Source: CAZMUD01 sp964569715 (GTDB lineage Bacteria; Chloroflexota; Dehalococcoidia; Dehalococcoidales; UBA2162). Taken from it: a stretch of DNA of 6,921 bases. Positions 1-5,057 of this stretch are shown here, piece after piece. Position numbers and translations under genes: made by a program. How positions within the stretch are numbered: the first letter of the stretch is position 1; every line of letters begins with the position of its first letter. The notes under the pieces are model-generated. The model worked only from the letters and a program-made list of their open reading frames with translations, did no database searches and was not told the DNA's origin. The stretch lies in the NCBI GenBank assembly GCA_964569715.1, contig CAZMUD010000059.1, forward strand, positions 1-6,921, read 5' to 3'.

Positions 1-456
1 CTTAAAGCCATCAAAGAAGTGCTCGGCATCAAAGAAAACGGTAAGCCCCTTTGCCTTTAGGTAGCCTATGGAGTCGGCAATCATATTGAGGTTTTCCTCT
101 AGGGTGGTTTCTAACACCTGGGTAACCTGCAAATCCGAGCTTTTGCCGACGATAGTAGCTGCTTTTACCCCGGCGCCGACCAGAGCCAGGAGGTTAGTAT
201 CTGTTTCCGCCCTGGTTTTGGGTCGCCTGGTGCTACCAAAAGCAACCAGTACCGAGTGGGCAAGGGCCAGGCTCTTTGCCTTCTCAAAGAACTCATCATC
301 CTTGGGATTAGAGCCGGGCCAGCCGCCTTCGATGAAGTGGACACCCAATTCATCGAGCTTTTGAGCAATATTTAGCTTATCAACCACAGAGAAGGAGATG
401 CCCTCTCTCTGCGCTCCATCCCGCAGTGTAGTATCATAAAGCTGGACTGATGACAA
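1..456 (-). CDS. cimA: Citramalate synthase, N-terminal 152 residues (runs off left edge)
   Basis: Cytoplasmic DRE-TIM metallolyase that condenses pyruvate and acetyl-CoA to (R)-citramalate, the first step of the threonine-independent isoleucine route. Reading minus-strand triplets from 456 down to 1 gives one open frame. It shows the catalytic VQLYDTTLRDGAQREG near residues 4-19, FIEGGWPGSNPKD near 40-52, FGSTRRP near 73-79, and DAEHFFDGFK at the window edge. The GSTRR and EHFFDG signatures separate CimA from LeuA and homocitrate synthase, which also rules out a second leuA. The family is usually about 520-540 residues, so roughly two thirds is missing at the window edge, not by truncation. 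The start is TTG at 456-454, directly after the leuB stop codon in the same frame, with AGGAGGT six bases upstream inside the last leuB codons. No ATG or GTG alternative fits. It is probably co-transcribed and translationally coupled with leuB. Confidence 0.93.
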   Translation of the reverse strand, partial: MSSVQLYDTTLRDGAQREGISFSVVDKLNIAQKLDELGVHFIEGGWPGSNPKDDEFFEKAKSLALAHSVLVAFGSTRRPKTRAETDTNLLALVGAGVKAATIVGKSSDLQVTQVLETTLEENLNMIADSIGYLKAKGLTVFFDAEHFFDGFK

Positions 457-1554
457 TTATTGACCTCCTACTTTCCCGGCAATCAAATCTCCCATCTCCT
501 TCGTTCCTACCTTTGTCTTGCCTTCGGCCATTATATCATAGGTGCGGTAGCCCTGCTGTAACACCTGTTCAACGGCAGCCTCAATAGCCTGTGCCTCCTT
601 GGTCAAGCCAGAGGAGTAGCGCAGCATCATGGCTACGCTGAGAATAATAGCCACGGGGTTAGCCATATTCAGTCTGGCACGGCGGGGAGCACTGCCATGA
701 ATGGGTTCATATAGACCAAATATACCGACTCCCTCCTGTGGCACTCCTGCCAGACTGGCTGAGGGCAACATTCCCATAGAGCCAGCCAGCATTGATGCCT
801 CATCGGTAAGAATATCACCAAACGTATTCTCGGTAACCAGAACATCGAGATATTTGGGATTTTGGATAAGCCGCATAGCGCAGGCATCAACCAGCATGTG
901 CTCCAGTTCTATATCAGGGTAGTCTGCAGCTACCTCCATAGCCACCTGGCGCCATAAGCGGGAGGACTCCAGCACATTGGCTTTATCCACCGAGACCAGT
1001 CTTTTTTGCCGAGTGCGTGCCAGTTCAAAGCCGACCCTGATAATGCGCTCGATTTCTTGCTCTGAGTATGCCATTGAGTCAATAGCCCGCCGCCCCCGGG
1101 ATGTCTGCCACTGCCTCTTGGGTCGGCCAAAGTAGAGACCTCCGGTAAGCTCACGAACAAAAATGAAATCCACCCCTTCAATAACCTCCGGTTTTAGATT
1201 GGTGGAGTCGGTAAGCACCGGAAAAACCTTGACCGGGCGTAGATTGGCGAACAGAGCTAATCTCTTCCGCAATGCCAGCAGACCGTCTTCAGGATGGACC
1301 TTAGCTTTGGGGTCGTCCCACTTGGGACCACCTACGGCACCAAGCAATACCGCCTGAGCGCCCTGGCACATTTTCAGCGTGTCCTTGGGCAGCGCCTCTC
1401 CTGTCCGGTCAATAGCCATTCCCCCGACCAACCCATAGTGCAGGTCAAATTTGTGCCCAAACCTCTCGCCTATTGCCTGTAGCACCTTGATTCCCTCGGT
1501 GGTAACCTCGGGACCGATACCATCGCCAGGTAGCACTGCCAGCTCAAATTTCAC
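457..1554 (-). CDS. leuB: 3-isopropylmalate dehydrogenase
   Basis: Homodimeric cytoplasmic beta-decarboxylating dehydrogenase. It converts (2R,3S)-3-isopropylmalate to 2-oxoisocaproate (via 2-isopropyl-3-oxosuccinate) with NAD(P)+ and a divalent metal. It probably also oxidises the 3-methylmalate made from CimA's citramalate. At 365 residues it is full length. Visible landmarks are LPGDGIGPEV (8-17), GAVGGPKWDDP (72-82), substrate arginines near 96, 106 and 134, RELTGGLYFGRP with the catalytic Tyr near 141, VDKANVL with Lys191, and Asp223, Asp247 and Asp251 for metal, the last two in NTFGDILTDEAS. EPIHGSAP follows at 283-290. The next residues are RRARL, where most family members have an Asp-Ile pair that contacts the adenosine ribose; see findings. 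The start is GTG at 1554-1552, six bases after a G-run (GGGGGG) that serves as a modest ribosome site. Upstream, a hairpin-rich repeat separates it from leuD. Downstream, cimA starts with no gap. Confidence 0.95.
   Translation of the reverse strand: MKFELAVLPGDGIGPEVTTEGIKVLQAIGERFGHKFDLHYGLVGGMAIDRTGEALPKDTLKMCQGAQAVLLGAVGGPKWDDPKAKVHPEDGLLALRKRLALFANLRPVKVFPVLTDSTNLKPEVIEGVDFIFVRELTGGLYFGRPKRQWQTSRGRRAIDSMAYSEQEIERIIRVGFELARTRQKRLVSVDKANVLESSRLWRQVAMEVAADYPDIELEHMLVDACAMRLIQNPKYLDVLVTENTFGDILTDEASMLAGSMGMLPSASLAGVPQEGVGIFGLYEPIHGSAPRRARLNMANPVAIILSVAMMLRYSSGLTKEAQAIEAAVEQVLQQGYRTYDIMAEGKTKVGTKEMGDLIAGKVGGQ
463..469 (-). promoter_or_regulatory. Shine-Dalgarno of cimA inside the leuB 3' end
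   Basis: AGGAGGT on the minus strand, six bases before the TTG at 456-454 and lying within the last codons of leuB. Its strength and spacing decide the unusual TTG start of cimA. Confidence 0.8.
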
Positions 1555-1583
1555 TCTAAACCCCCCTATCTGGGATGAGTATT

Positions 1584-1629
1584 AACCCCATCCCCTTTAT
1601 CCCCTTCCCCTTCACAAGGGGAAGGGGAA
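1584..1629 (+). repeat. Left 46-bp terminal inverted repeat, containing a hairpin
   Basis: It begins AACCCCATCCCC and is an imperfect inverted copy of 1757-1802. Positions 1600-1612 pair perfectly with 1616-1628 around a CAC loop (C- and T-rich arm, G- and A-rich arm). On the transcribed minus strand the hairpin lies about 45 bases before the leuB start. No T-run follows it, so it is not a typical intrinsic terminator. Confidence 0.85.
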
Positions 1630-1639
1630 CTTATTCTGT

Positions 1640-1660
1640 AAGAGAGGCTTCGCCTCTCTT
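1640..1660. repeat. Internal hairpin 1, 9-bp stem
   Basis: AAGAGAGGC pairs with GCCTCTCTT around a TTC loop. On the minus strand the apex reads GCGAAGC, a heptamer known to form an exceptionally stable DNA mini-hairpin with a GAA loop. On the plus strand the hairpin is followed by T-rich sequence, but no plus-strand gene needs a terminator here. Confidence 0.8.
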
Positions 1661-1680
1661 TAATTCTCTTTTACCCGTCA

Positions 1681-1709
1681 GGAGGCTCGTCCTTTTCTAG
1701 AGCCTTCCT
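1681..1709. repeat. Central imperfect inverted repeat of the element
   Basis: AGGCTC (1683-1688) pairs with GAGCCT (1700-1705) across an 11-base loop. The outer bases pair on with one bulge. It lies close to the symmetry centre of the fold-back element. Confidence 0.55.
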
Positions 1710-1723
1710 TTAGTAGGGTGTTT

Positions 1724-1745
1724 AAGAGGGGCGTTAGCCCCTCTT
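1724..1745. repeat. Internal hairpin 2, 9-bp stem
   Basis: AAGAGGGGC pairs with GCCCCTCTT around a GTTA loop. It is close in sequence to the hairpin at 1640-1660 and mirrors its distance from the element end (11 bases against 10). Confidence 0.8.
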
Positions 1746-1756
1746 TCTAGATTTGC

Positions 1757-1802
1757 TTCCCCCTCTCCTTAGGAAGGAGAGGGGGATTAAGGGGGTGAGG
1801 TT
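1757..1802 (-). repeat. Right 46-bp terminal inverted repeat, containing a hairpin
   Basis: This is the inverted partner of 1584-1629. Positions 1758-1770 pair perfectly with 1774-1786 around an AGG loop. Its outer end runs into the leuD stop codon at 1801-1803, so leuD terminates exactly at the element boundary. Confidence 0.85.
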
Positions 1803-2295
1803 ATTTCACCCTCATTCTCTTTTTGGTATGTTCAATCAGCCCACCGGCTGAAATAAGCTCAGCCATAAAATCGGGGTAGGGCTTGGCGGTGAATTTTCGG
1901 CCTTTAGTTAAGTTGTTCACCCTACCCGCTGCTAAGTCAACCTCTAACATATCACCCGCATCAGTATTATCTACCGCCTCATCACATTCAAGCAGTGGTA
2001 AGCCGATATTTATGGCATTACGAAAGAATATGCGGGCAAAACTTTTGGCTATTATACAGGATACCCCAGCCGCTTTAATAGCCAGCGGGGCGTGCTCCCG
2101 CGAAGAACCACAGCCAAAGTTAGTGGTTGCCACCATTATATCCCCCGGCTTAACCCTGGACACAAATTCAGGGTCTATATCCTCCATACAGTGCTCGGCC
2201 AGCTCGTCAGGCTCAGACAAACTCAGATACCGCGCCGGTATAATCACATCCGTATTAACATCAGCCCCGTATTTATGAACCTTACCTTTGAGCAT
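1801..2295 (-). CDS. leuD: 3-isopropylmalate dehydratase, small subunit
   Basis: Swivelling-domain subunit that pairs with LeuC to isomerise 2-isopropylmalate to 3-isopropylmalate. It also plausibly converts citramalate to 3-methylmalate for the CimA branch. From the chosen start it has 164 residues, the usual size of the short bacterial/archaeal LeuD class and shorter than the roughly 200-residue enterobacterial form. Landmarks are DVNTDVIIPARYL (12-24, containing the substrate-selecting loop region), the GCGSSREHA active-site loop (61-69), IIAKSFARIFFRNAINIGLP (81-100) and a GGLIEHTKK tail. I chose ATG at 2295-2293 because MLKGKVHKYGADVNTD is the normal family start and AAGGAGAT lies nine bases before it. 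The longer ATG at 2316 adds MIRRFSL, and those codons contain that ribosome site. The stop codon coincides with the edge of the fold-back element. It is separated from leuC by about 1 kb of foreign-looking DNA, which is unusual for two subunits of one enzyme. Confidence 0.94.
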   Translation of the reverse strand: MLKGKVHKYGADVNTDVIIPARYLSLSEPDELAEHCMEDIDPEFVSRVKPGDIMVATTNFGCGSSREHAPLAIKAAGVSCIIAKSFARIFFRNAINIGLPLLECDEAVDNTDAGDMLEVDLAAGRVNNLTKGRKFTAKPYPDFMAELISAGGLIEHTKKRMRVK

Positions 2296-2303
2296 GAGTG
2301 AAA

Positions 2304-2311
2304 ATCTCCTT
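2304..2311 (-). promoter_or_regulatory. Shine-Dalgarno that sets the leuD start
   Basis: AAGGAGAT on the minus strand, ending nine bases before ATG 2295-2293 and about a dozen bases after the stop codon of the preceding 242-aa gene. It favours the 164-residue LeuD over the 171-residue reading from ATG 2316. Confidence 0.75.
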
Positions 2312-2322
2312 ATCATCGAGAT

Positions 2323-3051
2323 TTAATCAAGATAGGCTATGTGAAGCTTTCCATTCATTTTTAGCTCCCACCTTGCGAAAATGGTTCGGGGAGGACGTGG
2401 TTTATCTGAAAAGGTTCCGAGTATAAAACAAAGCGTGTAAGATTTAAGTGGAAGAAGAAACCAGCTAATGCCTCCTTTAAAAAGTTTTTCCATGTCGGGT
2501 GATGATAAATCGACTTCTGAACTAGGCACAGCGAATGTGTCTGGTTTCCCCGGTTCAAGTCTCTTTCCGATGATGTTCAAGCGAAAATAAACCCAATCAA
2601 GTCCTGGTTTATTCAAATTGATCTGTGTGTCAGAGGTTGGATTAATCTTATGGGAATAATCAGGGAAGCGCCCAAAGTCTGCTGGAATTATAAGACCGAA
2701 GGGGCGCCATTCAAATTGGACGTCAAGTCTTGGTTGAACTATTTCGCCCCAATGCTGGGAGTGACCAGAGGTAGGTGAACCAGTGATAACATGGTGACCC
2801 GTTTTATGGAGTGTCATATGGTCAACGCCCCCAAACAGTAGAATTCCATCTTCATATTTGTATCTCACATCTCCTCCTGAAGGAGGAACGACACTCTCAT
2901 ACTCAGCATACAAGCAACTTTTGGAACGCCCATCCAAGGGACAAAATGAATAAAGAATACTTCCGTCCTTTAGTTCCTTAATATGGAGAATCTGCTTCAA
3001 CTTAGTTTCTACCTTGATTAGAATTCGCGCCCAGCTATTGCCCTTTTCCAC
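2323..3051 (-). CDS. Hypothetical protein, 242 aa, inserted between leuC and leuD
   Basis: I do not recognise this protein. It looks like a real gene: 242 codons are open, and GTG at 3051-3049 is preceded six bases upstream by GGAGGT. Its stop lies 27 bases from the leuD start, so it would be co-transcribed. The protein appears soluble: no signal peptide or clear membrane helix, although residues around 195-212 (ISWFLLPLKSYTLCFILG) are fairly hydrophobic. It is rich in Trp, Gly and Pro, with a His-rich stretch (HMTLHKTGHHVITG) near residue 80 and a likely beta-rich fold. I find no nuclease, kinase, NTPase or DNA-binding motif. Base composition differs from the leu genes: 2401-2460 is 19 of 60 G+C, while nearby leuC stretches exceed 55%. 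This, its position between the two subunits of one enzyme, and the remnants just upstream suggest acquired DNA. A role in leucine synthesis is not supported. Confidence 0.7.
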   Translation of the reverse strand: MEKGNSWARILIKVETKLKQILHIKELKDGSILYSFCPLDGRSKSCLYAEYESVVPPSGGDVRYKYEDGILLFGGVDHMTLHKTGHHVITGSPTSGHSQHWGEIVQPRLDVQFEWRPFGLIIPADFGRFPDYSHKINPTSDTQINLNKPGLDWVYFRLNIIGKRLEPGKPDTFAVPSSEVDLSSPDMEKLFKGGISWFLLPLKSYTLCFILGTFSDKPRPPRTIFARWELKMNGKLHIAYLD

Positions 3052-3057
3052 AGCTAC

Positions 3058-3063
3058 ACCTCC
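3058..3063 (-). promoter_or_regulatory. Shine-Dalgarno of the 242-aa gene
   Basis: GGAGGT on the minus strand, six bases before GTG 3051-3049. It overlaps the last codons of the upstream minus-1 reading frame (stop TAG at 3056-3054), an arrangement typical of translational coupling. Confidence 0.65.
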
Positions 3064-3119
3064 ACCAGAGCTTTCTCAAAATCCTTTACTTTTGGTGGTT
3101 TTTTGCCTTTAGACGTTTG

Positions 3120-3139
3120 ACCCTATCCCCTTTATCCCC
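3120..3139 (+). repeat. Solo copy of the outer end of the fold-back element
   Basis: This stretch matches 1585-1604 (ACCCCATCCCCTTTATCCCC) at 19 of 20 positions in the same orientation; the one difference is T for C at 3124. The rest of the terminal repeat and the partner end are not present nearby. It appears to be a truncated remnant, a solo terminal repeat, or a recombination scar in the leuC-leuD spacer. Confidence 0.65.
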
Positions 3140-3217
3140 GCAGTAAATCACCCCTTCTAACTTCATACCCCACGTCCTCCTTTTTAACTGCCGGCCAATT
3201 TAGTTGACATAACACGA

Positions 3218-3255
3218 GAAACGATTCCCACGCCTGATTAGCTTTGAATCGTTTC
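3218..3255. repeat. 10-bp inverted repeat downstream of leuC
   Basis: GAAACGATTC (3218-3227) and GAATCGTTTC (3246-3255) are perfect inverted copies separated by 18 bases. It lies about 40-80 bases after the leuC stop. The stem is only 40% GC and no T-run follows on the minus strand, so a factor-independent terminator is unlikely. An operator-like site, an RNA-processing stem or an old element end are the remaining options. Confidence 0.6.
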
Positions 3256-3296
3256 CCAAAATTTTTTATACCATTTTAGCTTCCAGAGTTCCCAAA

Positions 3297-4547
3297 TCAA
3301 ATCAATCCCTCCGGACTGGTAATCCTGCCCGTTATCGCGCTGGCGGCGGCGACGGCTGGATTAGCCAGATAGACCTCTGATTTGGGGCTGCCCATCCGGC
3401 CAACAAAATTGCGGTTGGTGGTGGAGACGCAGCGCTCACCTTCAGCTAGGACTCCCATATGACCGCCAAGACAGGGACCGCAGGTCGGGGTGCTGACCGC
3501 TGCCCCGGCCCTGATAAAGATTTCTATTATTCCCTCGGTTAGAGCATCAAGATATACCTGCTGTGAGCCGGGAAGGATAATACAACGCACCCTCGGGTGC
3601 ACCTTCCTTCCCTTCAATACCTGGGCAGCAAGCCGCAAATCTTCAAGGCGACCGTTGGTGCAGCTACCGATTACCGCCTGGTCAATTTCTGCCCCGCTTA
3701 CCTGGCTAACCGGTTTAGTATTAGCTGGCGAGTGGGGCAGGGCAACCTGGGGCTCAAGTGCCGAGACATCATACTCAATGACCTTTGCATATTCGGCATC
3801 ATCTGGTTCATGGACGGTGTAGGGGCGTTTTGCCCGTGGCTTAATGTAATCCAAGGTTTTACCATCTACCCTGAAGATGCCGGCTTTAGCTCCGGCTTCA
3901 ATAGCCATATTAGCCATAGTAAACCGCCCGTCTATGGATAGTGTATCTATTGCCTCACCAGTAAACTCCATCGCCGAATAGAGAGCGCCGTCCACGCCAA
4001 TATTGCCGATGGTATACAGGATTAAGTCCTTGCCCCCCACCCATTTGCCCAAATTCCCGTGGTAAACAAACTTAATAGTAGGCGGCACCTTCATCCAGAT
4101 GTCTCCGGTGGCCATAGCCGCAGCAATATCGGTTGACCCCATACCGGTAGCAAAAGCACCCACAGCACCGTAGGTGCAGGTATGCGAATCAGCCCCGATA
4201 ACTACATCTCCGGACAATACCAGGCCCTGCTCAGGTAGTAGCACATGCTCAATACCCATTTGCCCTACATCAAAGTGAAGGATGTCCTGCTGGTAGCAGA
4301 AGTCACGCATCAACTTGGCATTTTCAGCGGAAGTAATGTCCTTATTGGGCACAAAGTGGTCAGCCACCATCACTATCTTTTTCGGGTCAAAGACCTTATC
4401 TACCCCGATTCGCCGGAACTCCCTTATGGCAATAGGGGCAGTAATGTCATTGGCTAGAATCAGGTCAACCCTGACATTTATGAATTCGCCCGGACTTACT
4501 TTTTTGCTATCGGTGTGGACAGCCAGTATTTTCTCAATTAAAGTCAA
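3297..4547 (-). CDS. leuC: 3-isopropylmalate dehydratase, large subunit
   Basis: Aconitase-family [4Fe-4S] subunit that, with LeuD, isomerises 2-isopropylmalate to 3-isopropylmalate through a dehydration-hydration. In CimA-containing organisms it is expected to act on citramalate too. It has 416 residues, the size of the short archaeal/thermophile LeuC class, against about 466 in enterobacteria. Landmarks are SPGEFINVRVDLILANDITAP (18-38), ADHFVPNKD (62-70), GADSHTCTYGA (118-128), AIEAGAKAGIF (215-225), GSCTNGR with Cys296, and TPTCGPCLGGHMG with Cys356 and Cys359. These three cysteines ligate the cluster. TTNRNFVGRMGSPKSEVYLANP follows near 376-397. The start is TTG at 4547-4545, with GGGAGG nine bases upstream; no in-frame ATG or GTG lies close by. 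It starts 31 bases after the unnamed membrane-protein gene, but its partner leuD begins about 1 kb downstream. Confidence 0.95.
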   Translation of the reverse strand: MTLIEKILAVHTDSKKVSPGEFINVRVDLILANDITAPIAIREFRRIGVDKVFDPKKIVMVADHFVPNKDITSAENAKLMRDFCYQQDILHFDVGQMGIEHVLLPEQGLVLSGDVVIGADSHTCTYGAVGAFATGMGSTDIAAAMATGDIWMKVPPTIKFVYHGNLGKWVGGKDLILYTIGNIGVDGALYSAMEFTGEAIDTLSIDGRFTMANMAIEAGAKAGIFRVDGKTLDYIKPRAKRPYTVHEPDDAEYAKVIEYDVSALEPQVALPHSPANTKPVSQVSGAEIDQAVIGSCTNGRLEDLRLAAQVLKGRKVHPRVRCIILPGSQQVYLDALTEGIIEIFIRAGAAVSTPTCGPCLGGHMGVLAEGERCVSTTNRNFVGRMGSPKSEVYLANPAVAAASAITGRITSPEGLI

Positions 4548-4556
4548 CGCACGCTT

Positions 4557-4562
4557 CCTCCC
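4557..4562 (-). promoter_or_regulatory. Shine-Dalgarno of leuC
   Basis: GGGAGG on the minus strand, nine bases before TTG 4547-4545. It supports the TTG start that gives the usual MTLIEKIL amino terminus. Confidence 0.65.
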
Positions 4563-4578
4563 GTGGTTATTATGTTAC

Positions 4579-4992
4579 TCATGCTGAATTGGTTACCAGT
4601 AGCACAATCAATCCAATCAGAATAATGCAGTAAAAAGAAGGGAACAGGTATCTCGTTCTAAGTATTTTCCAAATGTGTTTGGCTGGCACATCAACCTCAG
4701 CAGTAATCCCGATTTTCGATGCAGTTTCCTTTACCAACCTTCGATGATGCTCAAACGCTTGCATCCATCTAATATTGAGGAGAAGGCCCACCGCCGTAAG
4801 AAAAATAAGGAAAATGAGGGGCCACAATCGCATCATATCGGCTGTGAACAAGTAAGTCAGCATAGCACCTGTTATCGCTGCGTATACGCTCATAAACCAG
4901 GCTCTTTCACTTTCCAGATGCCGGCAATGAAGCCAGTGCTGCCTTAGCAACTCTCGCAGGTTCTCAGCCTTTTCGCTCTCCTGTTGACTCAT
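4579..4992 (-). CDS. Small predicted membrane protein, 137 aa, function unknown
   Basis: I cannot name this protein. The sequence predicts a cytoplasmic amino-terminal amphipathic or coiled segment (residues 1-30, many Glu, Arg and Gln). Two closely spaced membrane helices (about 33-50 and 55-74) follow. Next is a basic soluble stretch (75-114, with FEHHRRLVKETASKIGI), then a third helix near the end (about 116-133). The motif HWxHCRHLESERAWFxxxYAAI at 19-40 resembles a widespread group of uncharacterised bacterial and archaeal membrane proteins with an E-x-R-x-W/F pattern before the first helix. That resemblance is from memory. The ATG at 4992-4990 has only a weak ribosome site (AGAG about ten bases upstream). 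The gene lies 65 bases after the MgtC-like gene and 31 bases before leuC, so it is in the operon by position, although nothing links it to leucine synthesis. Confidence 0.7.
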   Translation of the reverse strand: MSQQESEKAENLRELLRQHWLHCRHLESERAWFMSVYAAITGAMLTYLFTADMMRLWPLIFLIFLTAVGLLLNIRWMQAFEHHRRLVKETASKIGITAEVDVPAKHIWKILRTRYLFPSFYCIILIGLIVLLVTNSA

Positions 4993-5057
4993 TTTAACGA
5001 TAGCTCTTGTCCTTTTCCTATCTTTGGGAGATTAAGAAATTAATCTAAGCTCGGCAG

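Larger units (their letters stand above)
1582..1803. mobile_element. MITE-like fold-back element between leuD and leuB
   Basis: This non-coding block fills most of the 246-bp leuD-leuB gap. Its ends, 1584-1629 and 1757-1802, are inverted copies of each other, matching at 37 of 46 positions by my letter-by-letter alignment. Each end is itself a hairpin with a 13-bp stem and a 3-base loop. Two more hairpins (1640-1660 and 1724-1745) sit about 10 bases inside each end, and a looser inverted pair (1681-1709) lies near the centre, so the whole element is roughly mirror-symmetric. TTA flanks the element at 1582-1584 and 1801-1803, a possible 3-bp target duplication. The right-hand TTA is the complement of the leuD stop codon. 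Removing the element with one TTA leaves 27 bases between the leuD stop and the leuB start, a normal operon spacing. I see no transposase or ORF inside. The mobility class is inferred; a hairpin-type regulatory repeat is the alternative. Confidence 0.75.
3054..3166 (-). pseudogene. Tiny ORF or gene remnant with frameshift, upstream of the 242-aa gene
   Basis: A strong ribosome site (AAAGGAGG, 3183-3176) lies nine bases before ATG 3166-3164. The zero frame encodes 26 residues beginning MKLEGVIYCGDKGDR and stops at TAA 3088-3086. A second frame, one base back, continues as KKPPKVKDFEKALVEV and stops at 3056-3054, inside the ribosome site of the next gene. The two frames meet at A_AAA_AAC (around 3098-3104), in the exact zero-frame phasing of a canonical minus-1 slippery heptamer. 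Slippage would give a 37-residue product. MKLEGVIYCGD recalls the N-terminus of N4/N6 site-specific DNA methyltransferases (IYCGDxL), but the DPPY motif and the rest are absent. I therefore favour the remnant of a deleted gene whose ends survive. A real small protein or programmed frameshift remains possible. The sequence just after the CGD codons is also a repeat copy (3120-3139). Confidence 0.4.

Noticed and set aside
1..456. Second leuA (2-isopropylmalate synthase paralogue)
   Set aside because: The GSTRR and EHFFDG motifs are specific to citramalate synthase of the CimA type.
1600..1628. Intrinsic terminator between leuD and leuB
   Set aside because: The hairpin is strong but no T-run follows on the minus strand, and it is one end of a symmetric repeat element.
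1584..1802. CRISPR array or tRNA-like structure
   Set aside because: The hairpins are inverted rather than regularly spaced direct repeats, and no cloverleaf or anticodon arrangement is visible.
1883..2278. Plus-strand 131-codon open frame opposite leuD
   Set aside because: It is antisense to a confidently assigned gene, lacks recognisable features, and has the look of a shadow frame, as do the other plus-strand frames over the leu genes.
2296..2316. Upstream ATG giving a 171-residue LeuD
   Set aside because: The seven extra residues are not part of the family's start and their codons contain the ribosome site for the second ATG.
2323..3051. Restriction endonuclease partner of the suspected methyltransferase scar
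   Set aside because: No PD-(D/E)xK, HNH, GIY-YIG or PLD motif is visible in the protein, so the assignment would be guesswork.
3204..3209. Plus-strand TTGACA as a promoter -35 box
   Set aside because: No -10-like hexamer lies 16-18 bases downstream, and no plus-strand gene follows.
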